Origin: Chlorobium sp.
Lineage (GTDB): Bacteria > Bacteroidota > Chlorobiia > Chlorobiales > Chlorobiaceae
Direction: 5' to 3'
NCBI GenBank assembly: GCA_028277225.1
Contig: JANQHB010000037.1
Span: 62,001-126,000 of the forward strand
DNA: 64,000 bases
A program made the position numbers and the translations under genes. Below the pieces are notes generated by a model. The model was not told the DNA's origin and did not search any database. It saw only the letters and a program-made list of their open reading frames with translations. Below are positions 51,541 through 59,869 of this stretch, piece by piece. Numbering within the stretch: position 1 is the stretch's first letter; each line of letters starts with the position of its first letter.

Positions 51541-54199
51541 GCTGGTTCAGTTGTTTCCGATTCCCGCTGTTGCTTCCTGCGAGATCCTGGAGTTTTTTCA
51601 GTTCAAGCAATGCATCGAGTGGAGTGAGGCGGTCAATATCAAGAGAAGTAACGGCATTCCTCAGTTTCTGCTCCTCCTCTTCGAATAAATAGATCTGACG
51701 TGATTGCAATTCCTTGTTTGCAGGCTCCTGCACACCTGCAGGAAATGCAACCTCACGCCTTTCCATCCCTGCAAGAATTTCTTTGGCCCTTGAAATAATG
51801 CCGGGCGGCATACCTGCCATTTTTGCAACTTCAATTCCATAACTGTTATCCGAAGCCCCCCTGATGATCTTCCTTAAAAAAACCACCGTATCAGGGGTTT
51901 CGACAACAGTCGCATTATAGTTTCGGATACCATCGAACCGCTCCTCCAGTTCGGCCAATTCGTGATAGTGGGTTGCAAAAAGCGTCCTTGCCCCCAGCAG
52001 GGTATGAATATGTTCGCAGATTGCCCAGGCTATCGACAGCCCGTCATAGGTACTGGTTCCCCTGCCGATCTCATCGAGCAGAATGAGGCTTTTTTCAGTC
52101 GCGTTATTGATAATACTGGACGCCTCGTTCATTTCAACAAGAAAAGTGCTTTCTCCTGAGACAAGGTTGTCCGAAGCACCTACCCTGGTAAAAATCCTGT
52201 CCACAAGACCGATTTCTGCAGCATCGGCGGGCACAAAACTCCCTACCTGGGCAAGCAGGACAATCAGACCGTTCTGGCGCAGAAATGAACTTTTCCCTGC
52301 CATGTTCGGTCCGGTAACAATGATCATTCGCTGACTGTCATCGAATGAGCAGTCATTGGCGATGTAAGGGTCATCGACATCGAGCAGCCGTTCGAGAACG
52401 GGATGCCTTCCGTTGGTAACAGACAGATCACCATGATCCCGAATCGCCGGTTTGACGTAATTATAGGCATCTGCACAACATGCAAATGAATAGAGACAAT
52501 CCAGCTCGGCCAGAATTTCTGCGTTATGCTGGATCAAACCGGCTTCGGAAGCGACCAGAGAACATAATTCACGAAAAAGTCTCTGTTCGAGCTGAAGTGA
52601 GTTATCCTCGGCAGAAAGAATTTTCTCCTCATATTCTTTAAGCGAAGGAATAGTATATCGCTCCGCATTGACAAGTGTCTGTTTCTTCTCAAAATATGCA
52701 GGAACCTTATCGCTGTTTGCCTTGCTGACTTCGATATAATACCCGAAAACCCTGTTGTATTGGACCTTCAATGACGAAACACCGGTTTTTTCCCGCTCTT
52801 CGCGCTGAATGTCCATAAGGCGGCCCTTGGCATTCGAGGAGATCAAACGCAACTCATCAAGTTCACTGTTATAACCGGAACGGATATATCCGCCGTCACG
52901 CAGCGTAGCTCCTGCATCAGCATCAATTGCCTTTTCAATTGCTGCCGTCACGGAATCAAGAGGTGTCAGATCTTCAGAAAGGCTTTTGAGCCTTGAACTT
53001 TCAGATTCAGAAAGCAGTGACTTCAGAAGAGGAACCTTTTCAAGAGCGGCACCGAGGGCTCTCACTTCTCTCGGCATGCTCCTTAGCGTCGCCACCCTTG
53101 AAAGCGACCGCTCAAGATCGTTGATTTCACCAAGCGTCTCTCCGAGACTGTTTCGAACCCCGGATTGTTGATGAAGGAGTTCTACGGCATCAAGCCTCTC
53201 CTGTATTTCCTCTCTTTTTTTCAGCGGCCGAAGAAGCCAGCGCCGCAAAAGCCTGGCTCCCATAGGATTTTGTGTCCGGTCAATCACCTGCAGAAGGCTG
53301 CCGTTGATGGAACCGTCCTGCATGGAGGATATGATTTCGAGGTTCCTTTTGGTTTGAAGGTCGAGCGTCATATAATGCCCGCTTTCAATCTGGGCGATCC
53401 TGGTGATATACTGCAGACTGTTCTGGCGCGACTCTTCGAGATACTGCAGGATAGCACCGGCGGCAATCCTCGATGCATATGCGTTGTCGATACCGAACCC
53501 TTTCAGCGAATGGGTTTTGAATTGCTTTTTCAATACCTGGGTTGCATGTTCCTCGCTGAACATCCACTCGTCGAGAACAGTGATGACCACTTCGGGAGGG
53601 AGCATATTTTCGACAGCCTCTTTGAAATCCCTGTCTCTCGAACCGACAAGAATTTCAGACGGCTGGATAGACTGCAGCATATCCTTCAGTTGTAAGTACG
53701 GAATGTCAGCTATCCTGAACTCTGCCGTTGTGACATCAATAAAGGCAATTCCTGCCCATTGTTCGCGTTTTCTCTTTTCGAAAGCAAGGGCGCAAAGGTA
53801 ATTGTTATGCTTGTCCTCGAGGATCTCATCACTGTAAGCCACTCCCGGCGTCACAATGTCGGTGATATCCCGCTTCACAAGTCCCTTGGCCTGGGAGGGG
53901 TCTTCAACCTGGTCACAGACAGTAACCTTATAGCCTTTCTTTACAAGACGGGCTATATATCCCTCACATGCATGATGGGGAAATCCTGCCATGGGAATAT
54001 CAGATGCAGCTCCGTTCGAACGCCGGGTCAACACAATATTCAGCGCTTCGGATACTTGCCTGGCGTCATCATAAAAAGACTCATAAAAGTCTCCGACCCT
54101 GAAAAGTAAAAGATACTCCGGATAGCGCTCTTTCACCTCAAGGTACTGGCGCATCATCGGGGTTTCACTTTTTCCCTGTTTTCTCTGAGCCGTTTTCAT
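51533..54199 (-). CDS. mutS: DNA mismatch repair protein MutS
   Basis: MutS recognises mismatches and recruits MutL. The 888-residue protein begins with TPMMRQYLEVKERYPEYLLLFRVGDFYESFYDDA, where the mismatch-binding Phe-x-Glu element is FYE. The connector and lever domains follow, then the ATPase with Walker A GPNMAGKSSF, LVDRIFTRVGASDNLVSGESTFLVEM and Walker B LILLDEIGRGTSTYDG. Length is normal for MutS1. Its stop overlaps the GTG start of the radical SAM gene. Confidence 0.97.
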   Translation of the reverse strand: MKTAQRKQGKSETPMMRQYLEVKERYPEYLLLFRVGDFYESFYDDARQVSEALNIVLTRRSNGAASDIPMAGFPHHACEGYIARLVKKGYKVTVCDQVEDPSQAKGLVKRDITDIVTPGVAYSDEILEDKHNNYLCALAFEKRKREQWAGIAFIDVTTAEFRIADIPYLQLKDMLQSIQPSEILVGSRDRDFKEAVENMLPPEVVITVLDEWMFSEEHATQVLKKQFKTHSLKGFGIDNAYASRIAAGAILQYLEESRQNSLQYITRIAQIESGHYMTLDLQTKRNLEIISSMQDGSINGSLLQVIDRTQNPMGARLLRRWLLRPLKKREEIQERLDAVELLHQQSGVRNSLGETLGEINDLERSLSRVATLRSMPREVRALGAALEKVPLLKSLLSESESSRLKSLSEDLTPLDSVTAAIEKAIDADAGATLRDGGYIRSGYNSELDELRLISSNAKGRLMDIQREEREKTGVSSLKVQYNRVFGYYIEVSKANSDKVPAYFEKKQTLVNAERYTIPSLKEYEEKILSAEDNSLQLEQRLFRELCSLVASEAGLIQHNAEILAELDCLYSFACCADAYNYVKPAIRDHGDLSVTNGRHPVLERLLDVDDPYIANDCSFDDSQRMIIVTGPNMAGKSSFLRQNGLIVLLAQVGSFVPADAAEIGLVDRIFTRVGASDNLVSGESTFLVEMNEASSIINNATEKSLILLDEIGRGTSTYDGLSIAWAICEHIHTLLGARTLFATHYHELAELEERFDGIRNYNATVVETPDTVVFLRKIIRGASDNSYGIEVAKMAGMPPGIISRAKEILAGMERREVAFPAGVQEPANKELQSRQIYLFEEEEQKLRNAVTSLDIDRLTPLDALLELKKLQDLAGSNSGNRKQLNQRD

Positions 54200-54383
54200 G
54201 TTGTCATAGCACGTTGTCCTGCAAAACTTTGATAATCAAGCTACACCAGGGCCCCCAAAAAAACAAGTCGCCAACGTTGAGGAAAACAGACGCTGCATAC
54301 CCCACCTTTCCTTTCCCGGAGCTTTCACTGCTTTTTCCTATATTCAAAACCTTGAACCATTCTTCATCAATGACAGAAGAACC

Positions 54384-54821
54384 ATGGACTGGTACACTAT
54401 CCTTCGCTTTGTACACATCGTATCGTTTGCAGCATGGTTCGGTACAGTTTTCGCATCCCTTTTTCTTCTCAAAACCCTGGAACCGAAACTCACAGATGCA
54501 ACCGGCAACCCCGAAAAGTATACCAAACTCCTCTGGTCCTATATCAAACTGGAAACAAAGGTGGCAGATTCCGCATTCAAGATCACGGTTGTATCGGGGC
54601 TCCTGCTTGCTTTTCTGACATATACCTGGAGCATCCCGGTTTTTATAAAAATCGCCCTGGTCATCCTTCAGGTTTTCATGACCATGGGCTATATCGTCAA
54701 AGCGATACAACCGCTGAAATATCCCTGCAGCACTTCCGATTACAAGAAATGGTACAACCTTTTCGCCATCTCGCTCTCAATGTTCGCCGTAGTGCTGTCC
54801 GTATCGTTCTTTCTGCTCTAG
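54384..54821 (+). CDS. Small integral membrane protein (CopD/DUF2269-like), unknown function
   Basis: The 145-residue protein has four membrane helices. The first carries a conserved His (ILRFVHIVSFAAWFGTVFASLF), the typical look of CopD or DUF2269 proteins, some of which bind haem or copper. There is a second His-free helix pair around 60-105 and a C-terminal helix. No partner gene is adjacent; it is divergent from mutS. Function is unknown. Confidence 0.75.
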   Translation: MDWYTILRFVHIVSFAAWFGTVFASLFLLKTLEPKLTDATGNPEKYTKLLWSYIKLETKVADSAFKITVVSGLLLAFLTYTWSIPVFIKIALVILQVFMTMGYIVKAIQPLKYPCSTSDYKKWYNLFAISLSMFAVVLSVSFFLL

Positions 54822-54918
54822 ATGGCTCTTCTTTGAACCTTTTTCCACCTTTTGTCTCTTTTTTCTTTCCTAACACATAACACCTGGCACATTTTTTTTC
54901 AGCCTTCCCATCCTTATT

Positions 54919-54944
54919 CCTGCGAACGAAGTGAGCTACTCCTG
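54919..54944. repeat. 26-bp dispersed repeat, copy 3
   Basis: Same orientation as 41255-41280 and inverted relative to 49804-49831. It lies in the 276-bp gap before rplU, whose promoter probably includes TATAAT at 55069-55074. Confidence 0.75.
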
Positions 54945-55097
54945 GCCCCTTTTCATTCCATCCGGCCATATTCCCAGCCCTCTTCTCCTTTCTGCCGTTC
55001 GTAAGTCTTCTAATAAACTCCACACATCACATTTGTAATAAATTCATCATAAGCATATATTACAGGTCTATAATTTTAACTACAGAAAAAAAGCATC

Positions 55098-55382
55098 ATG
55101 CAGGCCCTGATACAGATTTCAGACAAACAGTTCCTGGTAGAAAAAGGAGATACGCTATTCGTTCCGCACCAGAAAGCTGAAGTCGGCAACGTCATCGAGG
55201 TTAAACCTCTGGCCCGGATTGAAGAGGACAAGACATCGCTGAATTCATCTGACGACATACAGCTCAAAGTACTTGAGCACCTGAAGGATGACAAAATTAT
55301 TGTTTTCAAGAAAAAACGCAGAAAACGCTATCAGAAAAGAAACGGGCACCGTCAGTTGATGACACGTGTGGAAGTTCTCTGA
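55098..55382 (+). CDS. rplU: 50S ribosomal protein L21
   Basis: L21 binds 23S rRNA in the large subunit. The 94-residue protein has MQALIQISDKQFLVEKGDTLFVPHQKAEVGNVIEV and the basic end DKIIVFKKKRRKRYQKRNGHRQLMTRVEVL, both typical. It is slightly shorter than the E. coli protein but complete. It forms the usual pair with rpmA, 44 bases downstream. Confidence 0.96.
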   Translation: MQALIQISDKQFLVEKGDTLFVPHQKAEVGNVIEVKPLARIEEDKTSLNSSDDIQLKVLEHLKDDKIIVFKKKRRKRYQKRNGHRQLMTRVEVL

Positions 55383-55426
55383 CCCGACTGCTTGCATGAT
55401 ATTTTCAACTTTAACAGAATAGACTC

Positions 55427-55681
55427 ATGGCTCATAAAAAAGGTGGCGGCTCAACAAAAAACGGACGTGACAGCAATCCGAAATATCTGGGAGTCAAGGC
55501 TTCGGGCGGTTCTCTTGTCACAGCAGGATCGATCATTGTCCGCCAGAGAGGCACCGTTTTCAAGCCCGGTGACAATGCAGGAATCGGCAAGGATCATACC
55601 ATTTTCGCTCTTGTAGACGGAAAAGTTCACTTCAGGAACGGACGAAACAATAAAAAGCACATTGATATTCTGCCAGCCTGA
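55427..55681 (+). CDS. rpmA: 50S ribosomal protein L27
   Basis: L27 reaches the peptidyl-transferase centre. The 84-residue protein starts MAHKKGGGSTKNGRDSNPKYLGVKASGG and continues with GSIIVRQRGTVFKPGDNAGIGKDHTIFALVDGKV, the normal sequence. The N-terminus begins directly at Ala-His-Lys-Lys, without the cleaved extension seen in Firmicutes. A terminator follows. Confidence 0.97.
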   Translation: MAHKKGGGSTKNGRDSNPKYLGVKASGGSLVTAGSIIVRQRGTVFKPGDNAGIGKDHTIFALVDGKVHFRNGRNNKKHIDILPA

Positions 55682-55720
55682 TTGCTTGCCTCGAATACTT
55701 ATTAAATGTATATTTATATA

Positions 55721-55748
55721 GCCGACCTTATAAGGCCGGCTTTTTTTA
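55721..55748 (+). terminator. Rho-independent terminator of rplU-rpmA
   Basis: GCCGACCTTA and TAAGGCCGGC pair with one mismatch and are followed by TTTTTTTATG, about 40 bases after rpmA. Confidence 0.85.
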
Positions 55749-55830
55749 TGCATAACGGAAAACTTGAAATTACAACCATTTACTCGCTAACTGGTTGACA
55801 TTCAAACTGCAGAATTAAACCATACATCAT

Positions 55831-56763
55831 ATGAAAATCACTGTCATTGGCGCCGGTCATGTTGGAGCTACAGCGGCCCATCGCATTGCCGAACAAAGAC
55901 TGGCAAGAACAGTCGTCCTGCTCGACATTGTCGAAGGCATCCCCCAGGGTAAAGCTCTCGACATGTATGAATCCGGCCCTGTAGGCCTGTTCGATACCAT
56001 GATCCATGGTACCAACGATTATCAGGACACCGCCGACTCGGATATCGTGGTCATCACAGCCGGACTTGCCCGCAAACCGGGAATGTCCCGCGAAGACCTG
56101 CTGATGAAAAACGCAACGATCGTCAAGGATGTTACCGATCAGGTCATGCAGCACTCCAAAAACCCGACGATCATCATGGTCTCAAATCCGCTTGACATCA
56201 TGACCCATGTCGGGTATATGAGAAGTAAACTCCCCAAAGAAAAGGTAATCGGAATGGCAGGCGTTCTCGATACTGCACGCTTCCGCTCATTTATTGCCGA
56301 AGAACTGAATGTCTCCATGCAGGATATCAATGCTTTTGTCCTTGGCGGGCATGGGGATTCGATGGTCCCTGTTGTCAAGTATACCAATGTCGCCGGTATA
56401 CCTCTGACTGAACTTATGCCAAAGGAGACAATAGACCGGCTGGTGGAGAGGACAAGAACCGGTGGCGCAGAGATCGTCAACTATCTGAAAAACGGCTCAG
56501 CATATTACGCCCCTGCAGCTTCAACGGTAGAGATGATCGATGCAATCGTTCATGATCGCAAACGAATACTCCCATGCTCCACTCTTCTTGAAGGTCAATA
56601 CGGCATAGACAATATCTTTATCGGCGCCCCGATAAAACTTGGCAGAAACGGTGTTGAAGAAGTACTCGAAATCAACCTCGATGCTGAAGAAATTGAAGCA
56701 CTGAGACGATCTGCCGCTATTGTCGACAAAAATTGCAAGCTCCTTTCCGACCTGCTTGCCTGA
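55831..56763 (+). CDS. mdh: Malate dehydrogenase
   Basis: Mdh interconverts malate and oxaloacetate; in green sulfur bacteria it runs in the reductive TCA cycle that fixes CO2. The 310-residue protein has the NAD-binding MKITVIGAGHVGATAAHRIAEQ with Asp at the end of the second strand (VLLDIVEG), the substrate loop GLARKPGMSREDLL and the catalytic His in VLGGHGDSMVP. The type is the LDH-like MDH found in Chlorobi and Chloroflexi. A terminator follows at 56799. Confidence 0.96.
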   Translation: MKITVIGAGHVGATAAHRIAEQRLARTVVLLDIVEGIPQGKALDMYESGPVGLFDTMIHGTNDYQDTADSDIVVITAGLARKPGMSREDLLMKNATIVKDVTDQVMQHSKNPTIIMVSNPLDIMTHVGYMRSKLPKEKVIGMAGVLDTARFRSFIAEELNVSMQDINAFVLGGHGDSMVPVVKYTNVAGIPLTELMPKETIDRLVERTRTGGAEIVNYLKNGSAYYAPAASTVEMIDAIVHDRKRILPCSTLLEGQYGIDNIFIGAPIKLGRNGVEEVLEINLDAEEIEALRRSAAIVDKNCKLLSDLLA

Positions 56764-56798
56764 ACCAATAGCGTTTCAGCCTGAATAATAATACAACA

Positions 56799-56828
56799 AG
56801 GGCAGCCGGAAAGGCCGCCCTTTTTTTG
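56799..56828 (+). terminator. Rho-independent terminator of mdh
   Basis: GGGCAGCC and GGCCGCCC pair with one weak position around GGAAA, followed by TTTTTTTGTC, about 35 bases after mdh. Confidence 0.85.
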
Positions 56829-56852
56829 TCTCAAAAATCCGCTCTGCGTCTA

Positions 56853-56962
56853 TAAAAAAAGCGCCCCGGTGAAACCGGAACGCTTTACAAATGAACAGGT
56901 GTCCCCCATTACACCTGCTCTACCCCACGGGCGTGAGGCATACCATATACACAGCAAACCTC
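56853..56962 (-). ncRNA. Small noncoding RNA resembling the Chlorobi-1 motif: two stem-loops and a terminator
   Basis: On the minus strand three hairpins follow each other. The first is CCTCAC-GCCC-GTGGGG (56938-56923), the second CAGGTGT-AATGGGGG-ACACCTG (56917-56896), and the third the terminator AGCGTTCCGGT-TTC-ACCGGGGCGCT (56884-56860) with a run of seven T. The wobble pairs (U-G in stem 1, two in the terminator) would be A-C mismatches on the plus strand, so the minus strand is the transcribed one. No gene lies just upstream on that strand. Two stem-loops plus terminator is how the Chlorobi-1 RNA is described; its function is unknown. The 5' end is estimated. Confidence 0.65.
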
Positions 56963-57180
56963 GTGCCAGAACAAAGAAAAAAAAACACAACTTCATATAA
57001 TACAATGCGATAACTCATGTATACCGAACATTCATACGTCTCTCCATCTGATAAATTCTCATAATAGTGACACATATTCCATATATGAGACCCTTGTCGG
57101 ACATTATCACTCCATTATTTCGCCTTTTTGTACGCAACACCGTATATTGCCTTCACAGACATATCACAACAAGAGGGCTT

Positions 57181-57852
57181 ATGAAAATTCACGATCTCGA
57201 TCCCGACGATCGCCCAAGCGAACGCTTTTTGCATGCAGGACCGTCTGCGCTGAGTTCTGCAGAACTGCTCGCGCTTATCCTTAAAACCGGAACACCCGGG
57301 AAAAATATCCTGGAAACATGCAATGAACTGATAGGGCGGTACGGACTCGACAACCTTGCCGAACTATCGATAGGGGAACTGCAGGAAACAGACGGGATCG
57401 GGCCGGCAAAAGCAATGCAGATAAAAGCGGTTTTTGAATTGCACAAGCGCCTTCATTTCAAGCGTAACAGCGGCAAAAGGATCAGAACGGCAAAAGATGT
57501 CTTTGACTACATGCATGGAAGAGTGCCTGACGAAAAAAAAGAACATCTCTTCGCCCTTCATCTGAACACAAAAAACCAGGTCACCCGCAACGACCTCATT
57601 TCAGTCGGCACGCTGAACGCCTCCCTCATACATCCAAGAGAAATATTCAAGTCCGCCATTCGCGAAAGCGCTCATGCGATAATCCTTGTCCACAATCACC
57701 CTTCGGGCGATACAGAACCAAGCAGATCGGACAGGCAGGTAACGGCATTACTGAAACAGGCCGGTACTATCATGCAGATCGAACTGCTTGATCATGTTAT
57801 CACAGGGAAAGATAACTGGTTCAGCTTCAGGGAACAGGGGCTTCTTGACTGA
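57181..57852 (+). CDS. radC: RadC/JAB-domain protein
   Basis: The 223-residue protein (start at 57181, MKIHDLDPDDRPSERFLHAGPSALSSAELLALILKTG) has an N-terminal helix-hairpin-helix region (LAELSIGELQETDGIGPAKAMQIKAVFEL) and a JAMM metal motif in AHAIILVHNHPSGDTEPSRSD. RadC was once linked to DNA repair, but its biochemical role remains unclear. The frame extends upstream to 57067, but that part is not conserved in character. Confidence 0.92.
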   Translation: MKIHDLDPDDRPSERFLHAGPSALSSAELLALILKTGTPGKNILETCNELIGRYGLDNLAELSIGELQETDGIGPAKAMQIKAVFELHKRLHFKRNSGKRIRTAKDVFDYMHGRVPDEKKEHLFALHLNTKNQVTRNDLISVGTLNASLIHPREIFKSAIRESAHAIILVHNHPSGDTEPSRSDRQVTALLKQAGTIMQIELLDHVITGKDNWFSFREQGLLD

Positions 57853-57914
57853 GAACACAAGCGAAACAGCCTTATGGATGCAGAAGCATCACAACAGACG
57901 CCACACGCTCTTTT

Positions 57915-58208
57915 TTACTGGCCCGCAACACCGCTATTGACGGAAACAGATGCCTGGGTTTCAGAAGGGGGGGTATACGGAACGACATCCTGTTCTGAAG
58001 AAATCTCACGGACATTTTTGGCCTGCAGACCTTTCTGCGTCTGGTCTACCTCAAATTCAACCTCGGCATCCTGATTGAGAACCTTGAAACTCTGGTCAGA
58101 CAAAACAGCAGAAAAATGAACAAAAATGTCTTCACCACCGTCAGGGTTTACAATAAAACCGTACCCCTTTTTCCCGTCAAACCACTTTACTTTACTTTTC
58201 CTTTGCAT
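57915..58208 (-). CDS. Cold-shock-domain protein with acidic C-terminal tail
   Basis: The start at 58208 (MQRKSKVKWFDGKKGYGFI) gives 97 residues; the first 68 are a cold-shock domain with the RNA-binding motifs KGYGFI and DIFVHFSAV. A tail of about 28 residues rich in Ser, Val and Pro follows (ISSEQDVVPYTPPSETQASVSVNSG), which is unusual for the simple 67-residue CspA type. It should bind single-stranded RNA or DNA. The frame is open upstream to 58247, but the ATG at 58208 fits the family. Confidence 0.9.
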   Translation of the reverse strand: MQRKSKVKWFDGKKGYGFIVNPDGGEDIFVHFSAVLSDQSFKVLNQDAEVEFEVDQTQKGLQAKNVREISSEQDVVPYTPPSETQASVSVNSGVAGQ

Positions 58209-58421
58209 CATACAATAAGGGTAATTATCCTGAATACATGCAGCCAAGACACAAAATTCAATATTTTGACTTTTTACAAAATATAAAGAATTAATCTTCT
58301 GGCATCAAGACATTTCGTCATCTTTTTCGATGTTAATACGGCGACGTGACATTTTACGCATAGCCCGCCAGCCTGCGGCACAATCACCTCTCTCTCGAAC
58401 TTGCAAAAAATCCAGCCAGCC

Positions 58422-59153
58422 ATGCAGCACATTATCCTTATAACCGGCGCAGGAAAAGGAATCGGAAGGGCAATCGCCCTTGAATTTTCGCGACAGAAGA
58501 GAATTCAACCTGCCTTCAACCCCATCCTTATCCTCTGTTCGCGCACCTTCAGTGACGTAGAATCCGTTTCGGAGCTTTGCAGGTCTGAAGGAACGAAAAC
58601 CGTCCCGTTTGAATCGGATATCGCAAATATGGGAGACATCGACCGGCTTCTTGACCATGTCCTTGCAACGTTCGGAACAATCGACTGCCTTGTCAACAAT
58701 GCCGGTGTCGGCAGATTCAAAAACCTTTGCGATATCACCGAAGACGACTTTGACTATACCATGTCGGTGAACATGAAGGGCACATTTTTCCTTACCCAGA
58801 AGGTTTTTGACGTAATGGAGAAAAAACGATCCGGACACATTATCTTTATTACGTCAATCGCAGCTGAGACCTCTTTCAAAAGCTCGTCTGTTTACGCCAT
58901 GTCAAAGTTTGGTCAGAAAGGCCTGGTTGAAACATTACGTCTTTACGCCAGAGAATGTAACGTCCGAATAACCAATGTCATGCCTGGTGCCGTGCTCACT
59001 CCCATGTGGGACGAAGCCGGCGACTCCTTCAGGAACCTCATGATGATGCCTGAAGATATCGCAAAACCGGTCGTCGACGCCTACCTTCAGCCTTCAAGAA
59101 CGGCTATCGAGGAAATCGTCCTCCGCCCCGTCGGCGGGGATATCAACAGTTGA
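58422..59153 (+). CDS. Sepiapterin-reductase-like short-chain dehydrogenase
   Basis: The 243-residue SDR protein (start at 58422, MQHIILITGAGKGIGRAIALEF) has the TGAGKGIG nucleotide loop, NNAG and the triad Ser145, Tyr158, Lys162 (TSIAA, YAMSK). From memory the sequence, including VETLRLYARECNVRITNVMPGAVLTPMW and the C-terminal VVDAYLQPSRTAIEEIVLRP, closely follows the Chlorobaculum tepidum sepiapterin reductase. That enzyme makes a tetrahydrobiopterin stereoisomer used in glycosylated pterins. A role in pterin synthesis is therefore likely. A TTG seven codons upstream is less convincing. Confidence 0.85.
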   Translation: MQHIILITGAGKGIGRAIALEFSRQKRIQPAFNPILILCSRTFSDVESVSELCRSEGTKTVPFESDIANMGDIDRLLDHVLATFGTIDCLVNNAGVGRFKNLCDITEDDFDYTMSVNMKGTFFLTQKVFDVMEKKRSGHIIFITSIAAETSFKSSSVYAMSKFGQKGLVETLRLYARECNVRITNVMPGAVLTPMWDEAGDSFRNLMMMPEDIAKPVVDAYLQPSRTAIEEIVLRPVGGDINS

Positions 59154-59311
59154 GCGCTACTCCTTGCTCCTTACTCAATACCACAACATTCTTCCATCCC
59201 AATCCTGTCACCTGTCACTCGTCACTTTCTTTTTTATCTTTTTACTTATGACTTTTGACTTTATCTTTGCGGACATTCACGCATGCATCGACCATTAAAA
59301 CAGGTATCAGG

Positions 59312-59770
59312 ATGGGTTTGAAAGAACGTATCGATCACGATCTCAAAGCCGCCATGAAAAGCGGTGATAAAAACAGAATGAACTCTGTCCGTGCAGTCAG
59401 GGCTGCCCTGCTTGAAAAAGAAGTCTCGATCCGTGTCGGCGGAAAAGCCGAGCTGAACGAAGAACAGGAACTCGAGGTTCTTATGAGCCTTGCAAAAAAA
59501 CGCAGGGATTCCATACAACAATATACCGATGCAGGAAGAGCAGATCTTGCAGAAACGGAACAGGCTGAACTTGCCGTCATCGAAACCTATCTTCCTGCCA
59601 TGATGTCGGATGATGAAATAGATGCTTCGGTAAAGGGAATCATCGAGCAGCTGGGAGCGACGTCCATGAGAGATATGGGTAAAGTCATGGGAGCCGCCAT
59701 GAAAAAACTCAAAGGAAAAGCTGATGGCGGAAAGGTACAGGAACTGGTCAAGGCTGCCTTGTCCCGATAA
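59312..59770 (+). CDS. GatB/YqeY-domain protein
   Basis: The 152-residue protein (MGLKERIDHDLKAAMKSGDKNRMNSVRAVRAALLEKEV) is a full-length YqeY family member. It has an N-terminal helical part and the tail domain also found at the C-terminus of the amidotransferase subunit GatB (MRDMGKVMGAAMKKLKGKADGGKVQELVKAAL). It probably binds tRNA or RNA, but its task is unknown. The start at 59312 has AGG nearby. Confidence 0.9.
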   Translation: MGLKERIDHDLKAAMKSGDKNRMNSVRAVRAALLEKEVSIRVGGKAELNEEQELEVLMSLAKKRRDSIQQYTDAGRADLAETEQAELAVIETYLPAMMSDDEIDASVKGIIEQLGATSMRDMGKVMGAAMKKLKGKADGGKVQELVKAALSR

Positions 59771-59869
59771 TGTTCAGGGAAGCAGGACAGAAACTCTCGC
59801 CCCTGTGATCCTCACCGCAGAAGATTTTCCGGCCTTCACACAAAGAACAAAGAAGAAAGACCCTTAACC

